Assembly (NCBI RefSeq): GCF_937875145.1
Contig: NZ_CALNCS010000005.1
Coordinates: 11,173-75,172, forward strand
DNA length: 64,000 bases
Source of the DNA: Alkalibaculum bacchi
GTDB lineage: Bacteria > Bacillota > Clostridia > Eubacteriales > Alkalibacteraceae
Direction: 5' to 3'
Shown here: positions 51,776 through 59,945 of the stretch, piece after piece
Position numbering within the stretch: the stretch's first letter is position 1
How the letters are laid out: the number at the start of each line of letters is the position of its first letter
Translations under genes and position numbers: made by a program
Notes under the pieces: model-generated
Told to the model about the DNA's origin: nothing
Seen by the model: the letters and a program-made list of their open reading frames with translations, nothing else
Database searches by the model: none

Positions 51776-53059
51776 ATGTCAAAGAGAGAATTAAAATTTG
51801 ATACACTACAAGTTCATGCTGGACAAGTTCCAGACCCTACTACAGGCTCTAGAGCAGTTCCAATTTATCAAACGACTTCATACGTGTTTCACGATGCAGA
51901 TCATGCAGCAAATTTATTTGCATTAAAGGAATCCGGAAATATTTATACAAGGCTTATGAATCCAACTACAGATGTTTTAGAAAAGAGGATGGCAGCTCTT
52001 GAAGGTGGTGTTGGAGCCTTAGCTGTGGGATCAGGTTCTGCTGCCATCACTTATGCCATCTTAAATATTGCAGGCACAGGTGATGAAATCGTAGCAGCTA
52101 GCACCTTATATGGTGGTACTTTTAATCTATTTAATGCTACACTACCTAGACTAGGTATAAAGACTACATTTGTAAGCCCTGATGACCCAGAAAACTTTAG
52201 AAATGCAATCAATGAAAATACAAAAGCACTTTATATTGAAACCATAGGAAATCCTGGCATTAATTTAATTGATATAGAGAAGGTAGCAAAGATTGCCCAT
52301 GAAAATAACATTCCTTTAATCGTAGACAATACCTTTGGGACGCCTTATTTAATTAGACCAATAGAACACGGTGCAGACATCGTAGTCCACTCTGCAACGA
52401 AATTCATAGGTGGACATGGTTCTACAATGGGAGGAATCATTGTAGACAGTGGCAAATTCGACTGGGCTGCTAGTGACAAATTTCCCATGCTGACAGAACC
52501 TGATGAAAGCTATCATGGACTGAGATATGCTCAAGATTTAGGTGCCATGGCTTATATTATGAGAATTAGAGTTCAACTTTTAAGAGATACTGGTGCAGTT
52601 CTAAGCCCATTTAACTCTTTTATGTTAATACAAGGTTTAGAGACCCTTTCTCTTCGAGTAGAAAAACATCTTTCAAATACAAAGAAAATCGTAGCATTTT
52701 TAATAAATCATCCTAAGGTATCCTGGGTAAATTATCCAGACTTAGAGGATAATAAATACCATGAGCTTGCTAAGAAATACTTGCCAAAGGGCAGTGGGTC
52801 GATCTTTACCTTTGGAATCAAAGGTGGCATTGAAGCAGGTAAGAAATTCATCAATAGCCTAGAGATTTTCTCACTTCTTGCCAATGTAGCAGATGCAAAA
52901 TCCCTAGTGATTCACCCGGCAAGCACTACCCATTCACAACTATCGGAAGAAGAACTCATATCTGCAGGAGTATCACCAGACATGATTCGATTGTCCATAG
53001 GAATCGAAGATCCAGAAGATTTAATATACGATTTAGAACAAGCGTTTGAGCAAGTATAA
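51776..53059 (+). CDS. metY: O-acetylhomoserine sulfhydrylase
   Basis: PLP enzyme of the Cys/Met metabolism family that makes homocysteine from O-acetylhomoserine and sulfide. The PLP Lys is in [13 protein letters not shown] (about 205); [10 protein letters not shown] and the [18 protein letters not shown] stretch are typical, and the C-terminal block [13 protein letters not shown] is family-diagnostic. 427 residues from ATG 51776 (AAGGAG 8 bp upstream). Same strand and pathway as metA, 117 bp downstream. Confidence 0.95.
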   Translation: MSKRELKFDTLQVHAGQVPDPTTGSRAVPIYQTTSYVFHDADHAANLFALKESGNIYTRLMNPTTDVLEKRMAALEGGVGALAVGSGSAAITYAILNIAGTGDEIVAASTLYGGTFNLFNATLPRLGIKTTFVSPDDPENFRNAINENTKALYIETIGNPGINLIDIEKVAKIAHENNIPLIVDNTFGTPYLIRPIEHGADIVVHSATKFIGGHGSTMGGIIVDSGKFDWAASDKFPMLTEPDESYHGLRYAQDLGAMAYIMRIRVQLLRDTGAVLSPFNSFMLIQGLETLSLRVEKHLSNTKKIVAFLINHPKVSWVNYPDLEDNKYHELAKKYLPKGSGSIFTFGIKGGIEAGKKFINSLEIFSLLANVADAKSLVIHPASTTHSQLSEEELISAGVSPDMIRLSIGIEDPEDLIYDLEQAFEQV

Positions 53060-53080
53060 TTGAATACTATTTAAATGAAG

Positions 53081-53114
53081 AAAAGTGGAGCGATTTTTGT
53101 TGCTTCACTTTTTT
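53081..53114 (+). terminator. Terminator of metY
   Basis: AAAAGTGGAGC / GCTTCACTTTTTT stem with one G-U pair and a 9-10-base loop. Confidence 0.82.
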
Positions 53115-53124
53115 ACGTGTTGAA

Positions 53125-53335
53125 AAAGGTGGTCAGGTGGTCAGGTGGTCAGCAAATGCATACTCGCCTTTAGGCGAGATAAAGTAAATACTTCCACAAT
53201 CAAGATTCTCAGATGCATCTCTATCCTGAGAGAGCATCTGGTTTTCTAGGCCGTAGGGGCGAACTGTGTTCGCCCGCACAAAGCCACCAATGGTGGCTAA
53301 CGATTTTGCTGACCACCTGACCACCTTAAAGCTGA
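53125..53335. repeat. Composite repeat with inverted AGGTGGTC ends
   Basis: Octamers AGGTGGTC x3 (53129-53152) then AGCAAA, CTCGCCTTTAGGCGAG (53163-53178), a CCTGAGAGAG/inverse middle, inverse TTTTGCTGACCACCTGACCACC given as TTGCTGACCACC (53304-53325), and a further GCTGACCACCTG. Palindromic outer ends, no ORF. After it, AAATTCTTCGAATTTTG (53348-53365) forms another hairpin. Confidence 0.6.
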
Positions 53336-53440
53336 CCACCTGAATGACAAAAATTCTTCGAATTTTGTCATTCAATGAATAATTCGCCCCTCCTACGAAC
53401 ACAATACTAGATAATGTCATGGGAATAATAGGAGCTTAAT

Positions 53441-54940
53441 ATGAAGAAAAAAATACAAGAACCACCTATAAAGAACTCATTTATAGACAAATGGGTGGAG
53501 AATTTAGAATTAAATAGTGAAAACGTAAAGAAAGTGCTAGGAGATAGTGCAGATTATGTTACAAGAGAGATTACAGTTAACAGCAAACACAATGTCAAAG
53601 TTCATATGGCTTGTATTGATGGTTTGATCAATCACCAGTATATTAGCGATTATATTTTAAAACCATTGGTAAATGACGTGAGATTAGCTACTGTAGAAGA
53701 TGAAAATACTTTGTTTGAATACATTGAACAAGGATTAATATACTTTACAGATCAAAAGTCCTTTACAGAAATGGGTACCCTTGTTGATGCAGTACTGAGT
53801 GCAAATACTGTGTTGATTTTTGATGGGTTAAACAAGGCCATCGGATTTGACACGAAGGGCTTCCAAATGAGATCTATTACCACACCTACAGAAGAGACTT
53901 CGATACGAGGCTCTAAAGACACTTTTGTAGAGACCATACGAGTAAACACGGCAACAATTCGTAGAAAAATCAAGTCCTCTAATTTGCGAATAGAAGATAT
54001 GACTATTGGGTCTATGAGCAATACTATGGTGTCTGTTGTATATATGGAAAATATGGTCAATAAGATCATGTTGAAAGAACTAAAAGAACGTTTAAAGAAG
54101 GTTGATGCAGAAGAAGTGTTATTTGCAGGCATCATTGAAGAAAGCATTATTGATGAAAAACATACGACTTTTCCACAGGTAGACTACACAGAAAAACCTG
54201 ATAAGTTTTGCATTTCAATAGCAGATGGAAAAATTGGTTTGCTTATTGACGGTATACCTTTTTCTATGATTATGCCTATAGCTTTAGTAGATATGTTTCA
54301 AACTACAGATGATTATACGATCAATCAATTTTTTACATCATCTATTAGAAAAATCAGATATTTTCTTGCTAGCGTTTCATTGGTACTACCTGGATTCTTT
54401 ATAGCTGTCGCTACATTTCACCAACAGTTATTGCCTTCAAGATTAACCGTATCCATTATTACCTCGCGTGAAGGTGTTCCTTTTCCCTTATTTTTTGAAG
54501 TGTTGATTCTAGTTTTAGCCTTTCAAGTCTTAATTGAGGCAGGTACTCGTATATACAGCAGTATAGGTAGTATGATTTCTCTAGTAGGGGCTCTTGTAGT
54601 AGGAGATGCAGCTATAGGGGCGAAATTTGTCAGTCCTGCAGCAGTAGTAGTTGTGGCAACAGCTGCCATTTCAAACTATGCCATTCCTAATCGAGATCTT
54701 GCAAATGCATTATGGATATGGGAATTAGTGTTATTAATGTTTTCTACTTTTATTGGAATATTTGGTCTTGCCATAGGATTAGTTCTTATGATTGCTACTT
54801 TATGTTCTATTGAAGTATTAGGCGTCCCATACATGTCTCCGTTTTTAGATACGAATACATTTAAAGGCCTTAAAGACAGCTTCATTCGGCCACGTTTAGA
54901 TAAAAAAGAAAGTCCAGACTATATTCAAAGAATAAAGTAA
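53441..54940 (+). CDS. Spore germination receptor A subunit, locus 2
   Basis: Second GerA-type A subunit in the window (499 residues). Hydrophilic N-terminal half, then membrane half. SIRGSKDTFVETIRVNTATIRRKIK (about 160-184) is the family block where locus 1 has GPREGF; YTEKPDKFC, LLIDGIPFSMI and SSIGSMISLVGALVVGDAAIGA are the other matches. Start ATG with AGGAG about 7 bp upstream. First of a four-gene operon (A, C, small protein, B). Confidence 0.9.
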   Translation: MKKKIQEPPIKNSFIDKWVENLELNSENVKKVLGDSADYVTREITVNSKHNVKVHMACIDGLINHQYISDYILKPLVNDVRLATVEDENTLFEYIEQGLIYFTDQKSFTEMGTLVDAVLSANTVLIFDGLNKAIGFDTKGFQMRSITTPTEETSIRGSKDTFVETIRVNTATIRRKIKSSNLRIEDMTIGSMSNTMVSVVYMENMVNKIMLKELKERLKKVDAEEVLFAGIIEESIIDEKHTTFPQVDYTEKPDKFCISIADGKIGLLIDGIPFSMIMPIALVDMFQTTDDYTINQFFTSSIRKIRYFLASVSLVLPGFFIAVATFHQQLLPSRLTVSIITSREGVPFPLFFEVLILVLAFQVLIEAGTRIYSSIGSMISLVGALVVGDAAIGAKFVSPAAVVVVATAAISNYAIPNRDLANALWIWELVLLMFSTFIGIFGLAIGLVLMIATLCSIEVLGVPYMSPFLDTNTFKGLKDSFIRPRLDKKESPDYIQRIK

Positions 54941-54953
54941 TTAGGAGAGCAAA

Positions 54954-56189
54954 ATGAAGAACCAAAGTGCAATTTTAATATCACTTATAATACTGACAGT
55001 TCTATTTCTCTCTACCGAATTTAATGAATCTATCGTAGGGAGAACGGAAATTGAAAATTTATACCCCATTATTCTAGGAGGGGTGGATAAAAATCATAGT
55101 CTAGAAAAACCTTATCAAATTACTACGGTATCACCTACTACAGAAGAACAAGCAGAAAAGCCTACCAATATAATGAGTGCTTCAGGAGAGACAGTATTTG
55201 AAGCGAATAGAATGATTGGTATGTATGCTGAAAATGACATTTTTTGGGGGCATACTAAATATCTCTTAATTGGAGAAGAGGCAGCAAGAGATGATATTAA
55301 TAAATATTTAGATTTTTTTATTCGGGACAATGAGCCCAGGGTTACGGTTGTACCAATTATTGTAAAAGGTTACTCTAGTAAAGAGGTCATTAATCGCCTA
55401 TATGAACAAAATATTAACATATCAGAAAGCCTAGACAATATCATGAACAATGCAGGACTAAATTTGTACTATCGCTCCATTAATTTACTAGAATATTATA
55501 ATATGTCTATAGAAAGTGGAGACGGTTACTTGCCTTATATTATATTAGAAGAAGAAAATATAAACCTTGAAATGGAGCAGGGCAGTGAAAAAGTAGAAAA
55601 AGGACAATACGATAAATTCCAAACAGAAGGCCCCTCTAAGGGTGATGTCGTTATGCATATACCTGGATATGCATTGATAAAAGATGGTAAAGTAGTAGAG
55701 CATATCTCTCATGAACAAGCAAGGGGGTTAAACTGGATTACGAATGAAATTCGTTCAGGAGTAATTGTTCTTGAAAATCAAGGCACAAAGTACAATTTGG
55801 AGATTATTGGTGGTAGTTCCAAAATAGAACCTAAGATTGAAGGCGATCATCTTAAAACGGATATTGTAATAAAAGTACAGACAAGTATTACAGAAATAGA
55901 TCAACAAGGTATAAAGGTTGATGACGAGAGAATTGATAAGCTCAATAATCAATTAAAAAAAGTAGTAGAAAAAGAAGTGAAAGAAGTTATAGAAACTACT
56001 CAAAAATATGAGATTGATATTTTGGGTATAGGAAATAAATTCAATCTCAAACACCCTATAAAATGGAGAAAGAAGTACAAAGATCAATGGGAAGAACTTT
56101 ATCCAAACACAGAAATCAATATAATTGTAGAGCCTAATATTAATAGAGGGGCTATACTTAATGACTCTATTATGAAAGAGGAAAAGTAA
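54954..56189 (+). CDS. Spore germination receptor C subunit, locus 2
   Basis: 411 residues. GerC-type domain, with a membrane-anchor N-terminus. In contrast to typical GerC lipoproteins, no lipobox Cys follows the hydrophobic stretch (ILISLIILTVLFLSTEFNE), so it may be anchored by an uncleaved helix. RTEIENLYPIILGGVDK and the C-terminal KYKDQWEELYPNTEINIIVEPNI are family-like. Start ATG with AGGAG; 13 bp after the A gene. Confidence 0.82.
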   Translation: MKNQSAILISLIILTVLFLSTEFNESIVGRTEIENLYPIILGGVDKNHSLEKPYQITTVSPTTEEQAEKPTNIMSASGETVFEANRMIGMYAENDIFWGHTKYLLIGEEAARDDINKYLDFFIRDNEPRVTVVPIIVKGYSSKEVINRLYEQNINISESLDNIMNNAGLNLYYRSINLLEYYNMSIESGDGYLPYIILEEENINLEMEQGSEKVEKGQYDKFQTEGPSKGDVVMHIPGYALIKDGKVVEHISHEQARGLNWITNEIRSGVIVLENQGTKYNLEIIGGSSKIEPKIEGDHLKTDIVIKVQTSITEIDQQGIKVDDERIDKLNNQLKKVVEKEVKEVIETTQKYEIDILGIGNKFNLKHPIKWRKKYKDQWEELYPNTEINIIVEPNINRGAILNDSIMKEEK

Positions 56190-56381
56190 ATGTGGAAATT
56201 AATTTTAGTGCTTATCATCATTGCTTTTGTGGATTTAAAAGATTTCTCTATAAAGGAGCATAAAAGAGAATTTGTGATTTATATCATTTTGCATTTAATC
56301 GTTTTAGGATTAGGTTTATATGATCAAAGTACAAAACAAATATCTCTAATGGAGTTTATATCTAATATATCCAAGCCATAA
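56190..56381 (+). CDS. Small membrane protein in the germination operon
   Basis: 63 residues, directly after the C gene stop (TAAATG). Two hydrophobic helices (about 2-16 and 29-45) joined by a charged loop KDFSIKEHKREFV. Small two-helix D proteins are known in some ger operons of Bacillus and may tune receptor response; identity to those was not shown. No other family recognised. Confidence 0.6.
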   Translation: MWKLILVLIIIAFVDLKDFSIKEHKREFVIYIILHLIVLGLGLYDQSTKQISLMEFISNISKP

Positions 56382-56455
56382 GATGAATCATACAGAATAT
56401 GTAATATGAGCATAATCTAGAATAAGCCTGTCATATGAAAAGAGGGGAATAATAG

Positions 56456-57589
56456 ATGGAAATTAAAAAAGGAAAAATTGGCGTAAACACTGCTTTAATC
56501 GGTTTTATAGTAATCGTATTTTCGCCAACTGTAAGAACATTTGGATCTTTTACATCAAATGCGGCAAAACAAGCTGGTTGGCTTAGCCCTATAGTAGCGG
56601 GTGTTATATATATATATTTCATATTAAAATTAAATACTTTGCTCGTTCAACATCCTGGTTTATCGCTATTAGAAATTTATGAAAAGATTATAGGAAAAAT
56701 TTTGGCTAAAATCATAGCCTTTGTATATTTAACTTGGCTTACTATTAGCATAGGTTTAAATTTAAGATCTTATTCCCATAGAATATCAGCAGTATTATAC
56801 CCTAATGTAGTAGAAGAGCTGTTTATAGTTATTCTACTATTTGTTATAGCTTTATTTCTTGTAAAACCAGGTTTAATAATTGCATCTAGAGTGTATATTG
56901 TTTTGGCTGGGATAACAATCGTAGGATCCGCCTTGTTAACTACGCTCATGCTTCCTATGGTGAATATTGAGAATTTATTTCCTATCACCTACTTGGATAT
57001 TATTCCAATAACAAAGGGTAGTGCTATCGCACTGTCCTGCTGGTCGTATATTACGCCTATCTTAGTTTATAGTGATGATATTATAGGGATGAGGTATTTT
57101 AAAAAGCGAGGTTTGGCGGCTGTTGCCTTTGTAGCAGTGACTGCTACTATGATTTTAGCTACTATATACGGAATAGTAGGCAACACCATTTCAACTCGTT
57201 CTAGCTTTCCCTATTTATTAGTAGTAGAACAAATTCAATTGCTCAATTCGTTGCAGGGCTTTGATGCAATTTTAGCTTTTCTTTGGATTTTTTCAGATGT
57301 GGCTCTAATTTCCTTTTTGATTTTAATTTGTTTAAAATTGATTAAATATATTTTTAATATAAAAGATGCTAGTATTTATACTTATGTTTTTACAGTTTTA
57401 TGTTATTATTCTGCTATAGGGCTAGCAGAAAACTCTTATGAATTGGGAAATTTTTCAAATAATATTGCAACATATGTTTTCATTGTTTTATTTGTTTTTA
57501 TTCCTATATTAATATCATGGATATACAAAATACGTACAAGAGCAGTAAAAGCTCTAATGAAGAGCAATAATGCAAAAAAACAGGCATAA
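56456..57589 (+). CDS. Spore germination receptor B subunit, locus 2
   Basis: 377 residues, about ten helices, GerAB/GerKB family (APC-related germinant-binding subunit). Begins KKGKIGVNTALIGFIVIVF; FSPTVRTF, SYSHRISAVLYPN and WSYITPILVYSDDIIG are visible. It is last in the operon, 74 bp after the small gene. Start ATG after GAGGGG. The last codons (KKQA-stop) are the left arm of a perfect 19-bp terminator hairpin, so the gene end and its terminator are one element. Confidence 0.86.
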   Translation: MEIKKGKIGVNTALIGFIVIVFSPTVRTFGSFTSNAAKQAGWLSPIVAGVIYIYFILKLNTLLVQHPGLSLLEIYEKIIGKILAKIIAFVYLTWLTISIGLNLRSYSHRISAVLYPNVVEELFIVILLFVIALFLVKPGLIIASRVYIVLAGITIVGSALLTTLMLPMVNIENLFPITYLDIIPITKGSAIALSCWSYITPILVYSDDIIGMRYFKKRGLAAVAFVAVTATMILATIYGIVGNTISTRSSFPYLLVVEQIQLLNSLQGFDAILAFLWIFSDVALISFLILICLKLIKYIFNIKDASIYTYVFTVLCYYSAIGLAENSYELGNFSNNIATYVFIVLFVFIPILISWIYKIRTRAVKALMKSNNAKKQA

Positions 57590-57608
57590 GCCTGTTTTTT
57601 TGCATTAT
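57567..57608 (+). terminator. Perfect 19-bp terminator hairpin containing the gerB stop
   Basis: Arms 57567-57585 and 57590-57608 (ATAATGCAAAAAAACAGGC type), fully complementary over 19 bp, loop ATAA. The core CAGGC/GCCTG resembles the rubrerythrin terminator. Confidence 0.92.
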
Positions 57609-57654
57609 ACTTTGTAACTTATATTATTTATTCAAGTGCTACCTCTGATAGTCA

Positions 57655-57711
57655 AATGACCCGAAAGGAATGTAATATGCTAAATGCTGGTGTCCCATCG
57701 CTGATAGCTTT
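57655..57711. repeat. GACCCRAAAGGAAT block with heptamers
   Basis: ATGACCCGAAAGGAATGTAA (57656-57675) then TGCTAAATGCTGGTG and GCTGATAGC pieces, ending at the CAP remnant stop. Same block as at 39161. Confidence 0.45.
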
Positions 57712-57712
57712 T

Positions 57713-57994
57713 TTATCTTCCAATGAACATTTGTGTCCAGTAAGGAGTTCCGTTTGATTTCGTTGCATAACCTACGCCTATTTCAGTGAAATTAGGATTT
57801 AAAATATTTTTACGATGTCCTTCAGAATTCATCCATGCAGTAACTACAGCTTGAGCAGTTCTTTGTCCACTGGCGATATTTTCACCTGCAGTTCGATAGC
57901 TAATGCCGTAAGCTTTCATCATATCAAATGGAGAGCCATATGTAGGGGATGTGTGGCTAAAATAATTTTTTTCATGTACATCCTCCAGTTCATA
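57713..57994 (-). pseudogene. Remnant of a CAP/SCP-domain secreted protein
   Basis: The frame is open from 57994 (preceded by TAA at 57995-57997) to the stop at 57713. Its sequence NYFSHTSPTYGSPFDMMKAYG...TAGENIASG...WMNSEGHRKNIL...FTEIGVGY...YWTQMFIG is the C-terminal two-thirds of a CAP domain. The first ATG (57922) lies inside the SPFDMMK motif, so it is not a true start. The signal peptide, linker and first CAP helix are gone. Likely a decayed gene of the YkwD type; whether any short product is made is unknown. Confidence 0.75.
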
Positions 57995-58165
57995 TTATTA
58001 AAAAAAATTATATATTCTTTCTGTCTTATTATGTGACCTTCTACGATTTCTAATAAGTTATAAAATAATGAAATTCTTCATAAAAATGGAAAAAAATTAG
58101 AATTTATTTTTTCACACATAAATGAATTAAGAATAAGATATAGTAGATTTCAAATAAAGGAGGAA
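57995..58165. other. AT-rich gap before cotJA
   Basis: No repeat or hairpin stands out. It must hold the mother-cell promoter of cotJABC (SigE expected); no pair was convincing. Confidence 0.3.
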
Positions 58166-58174
58166 ATGATATTA

Positions 58175-58360
58175 ATGGCTGAAATTAAGGATCAAGAATT
58201 TATGCCTATAGTGCCATTTATGCCAACAAACCCACAATATGGGAATGCATATGTACCATATCAGATGGATTTCGATATAGTAGAACCAAGAGAAGCAATG
58301 GAAATGGGAACAGTTTTTCCATCTCTATTCAGCCAATACGAGGAAGGTGAATCATTATGA
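58175..58360 (+). CDS. cotJA: Spore coat-associated protein CotJA
   Basis: Small first gene of cotJABC, needed in Bacillus for assembly of CotJC in the coat. Family pattern: FMPIVPFMPTNPQYGNAYVPYQ (13-34 of the long form) then the Ala/Gly-Thr-Val-Phe-Pro segment GTVFPSLF. The ATG at 58175 is preferred (GGAGG 11 bp upstream); ATG 58166 is only 2 bp from the site. TGA overlaps the cotJB start (ATGA). Confidence 0.88.
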   Translation: MAEIKDQEFMPIVPFMPTNPQYGNAYVPYQMDFDIVEPREAMEMGTVFPSLFSQYEEGESL

Positions 58361-59007
58361 TAGAACGCTTTGATGATAGATTTCCAAATCTTCCGAATAG
58401 ACCAACGCCTAATCCAATTGAAAGACCAATAGAGAAGCCAATCGAAAATCCAATTAATAAGCCAATAGAGAGGCCAATACAAAAGCCAATAGAGAAACCA
58501 ATTGAAAAGCCAATACAAAAACCAATACAAAAACCAATACAAAAACCAATTGAAAAGCCAATACAAAAACCAATTGAAAAGCCAATACAAAAGCCAATAG
58601 AGAAACCAATACAAAAGCCAATACAAAAACCAATTGAAAAACCAATACAAAAACCTATAGAGAACCCTATATTAAAACCTATTGAGAGCCCAACGACTTG
58701 TCCACCTTACACCATGCCAAACAGAAATAAACCTCAAGCAGACCCTGCATTAGTAAGAATTATGCAATATCAATTTGCCATTTACGATATAGCTTTGTAT
58801 CTAGATACACATCCAAATGATACCAGGGCTCTTACTACTAGGCAAAGGCTTGCAAGTGAATTACATGAAATGACTATGGCTTACGAAGAAAAACATGGAC
58901 CTATGAATTTGTTCTCACATCATGGAGATTATGCAAAATACGTGAACGAACCATGGCCATGGGATATTCGGTTCTCTAAGGAGGGTAAAATAAATGTGGA
59001 TATATGA
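58357..59007 (+). CDS. cotJB: CotJB with a long KPI(E/Q) tetrapeptide-repeat N-terminal extension
   Basis: 216 residues; usual CotJB is about 90. Residues 19-110 are 23 tetrapeptides of the form (K/R/N)-P-I-(E/Q/N/L), mostly KPIE and KPIQ, preceded by a short RFPNLPNRPTP lead. After SPTT, a short Pro linker with one Cys, the normal CotJB domain starts near 128 (MQYQFAIYDIALYLDTHPND; then GPMNLF and EPWPWDI). The repeat is a 12-bp DNA repeat with CCAAT cores; codons vary (CCA ATA/ATT), so it has been under length change for some time. The Pro-rich, charge-alternating segment is expected to be extended. Coat protein, mother-cell side. Confidence 0.87.
   Translation: MIERFDDRFPNLPNRPTPNPIERPIEKPIENPINKPIERPIQKPIEKPIEKPIQKPIQKPIQKPIEKPIQKPIEKPIQKPIEKPIQKPIQKPIEKPIQKPIENPILKPIESPTTCPPYTMPNRNKPQADPALVRIMQYQFAIYDIALYLDTHPNDTRALTTRQRLASELHEMTMAYEEKHGPMNLFSHHGDYAKYVNEPWPWDIRFSKEGKINVDI
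58411..58686 (+). repeat. 12-bp coding repeat in cotJB
   Basis: Twenty-three 12-bp units coding (K/R/N)PI(E/Q). AAR/CAR and GAR codons alternate at the variable positions. The antisense strand also stays open over the repeat, which produces shadow frames. Confidence 0.9.
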
Positions 59008-59563
59008 AAAGAAAACTCAAATTCCAGTCAAAGTAAGTGGTAAAGACGTAAGAATGGCGAAAAATGTATTAGAACAATACGGTGGTGCTGATGGCGAATT
59101 AAGTGCATCTTTGAGATACTTGACTCAAAGATATGCAATGCCAATAAATCTAGGTAAGGCAGTATTGACGGATATAGGCACAGAGGAACTAGCTCATCTT
59201 GAAATTGTGGCAACACTATATAGTAAATTAATAGAAGGGGCAACAAAGCAAGAATTAATAGATGCAGGTTTCGACGCATATTATATAGATCATGGGTTCA
59301 ACCCATTTTATGTAAATGCTGCAGGTAATCCTCATACTGTAACTTATATTCAGACAAAAGGTGACCCAGTAGTAGATATGTATGAAGATATGGCAGCAGA
59401 GCAAAAAGCTAGGATCACATATGAACATCTATTAAAGATGACGGATGATCCTCATGTAAAGAATGTACTCAAATATTTAAGAGAAAGAGAAATTGTACAC
59501 TTCCAAAGATTTGGAGAAACCTTAAGAATTATTAACGAATGTATGGGAAAAAGCGCAAAATAG
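58994..59563 (+). CDS. cotJC: CotJC, manganese-catalase-like spore coat protein
   Basis: 189-residue ferritin-like protein of the dimanganese catalase family. Metal-ligand-rich helices: LTDIGTEELAHLEIVATLYSKL (about 54-75, by range), NPHTVTYIQTKGDPVVDMYEDMAAEQKAR and REREIVHFQRFGETL. In other spore formers it sits in the coat and may protect against peroxide. ATG 58994 overlaps the end of cotJB (stop 59005-59007), with AAGGAGG upstream. No terminator is obvious; a heptamer array follows. Confidence 0.92.
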   Translation: MWIYEKKTQIPVKVSGKDVRMAKNVLEQYGGADGELSASLRYLTQRYAMPINLGKAVLTDIGTEELAHLEIVATLYSKLIEGATKQELIDAGFDAYYIDHGFNPFYVNAAGNPHTVTYIQTKGDPVVDMYEDMAAEQKARITYEHLLKMTDDPHVKNVLKYLREREIVHFQRFGETLRIINECMGKSAK

Positions 59564-59945
59564 ATTTTTATAGCTGAAAGCTGAATGTGGAAAGCGGAAC
59601 TTGGGCTCCATTGGAGCCCATTTTTTATGGCTAAAAGCTGAATGCTGGAAATTTGGAAATTAAACTTGCCTAGAGACTAGTTGAGACTTGGTTGGGCGGT
59701 TGGGCGAGAAAAACTTTCTCACCTTTGGGCGAGGTAATGACCCTAGCTCCTGCTCCGTCATCCTTGAGCGAAGCGAAGGATCTAAGACCCAAAAAACATC
59801 CCTCAAAGCCACCCCTGATAATGCATTTGCTTATAACCTTACCACCTTAAAGCGACGAAGTCGCTTCACAAATGTTTACAATTTAGTCAAGATTTAAAGA
59901 GAAGTATATGCTAAAATGTATCTATCAAATATGGGGGATAATCTG
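59564..59945. other. Repeat-filled gap between cotJC and vanY-like gene
   Basis: GCTGAAA, GCTGAAT, GTGGAAA, GCGGAAC heptamers (59573-59600); GGGCTCCATTGGAGCCC hairpin (59602-59618), which with the following TTTTTT (59621) could terminate cotJ; a second GCTGAATGCTGGAAATTTGG array; inverted AGACTAGTTG / GACTTGG pieces; CTCACCTTTGGGCGAG (59717-59732); GTCATCCTTGAGCGAAGCGA...GGATCTAAG (59756-59784). The vanY-like promoter must be in 59860-59930. Confidence 0.5.

Noticed and set aside
58261..58650. Minus-strand frame of repeated WFLYWLLYW
   Set aside because: Antisense of the cotJB KPI(E/Q) repeat; the periodic DNA keeps all frames open. No ribosome-binding site or membrane-protein logic.
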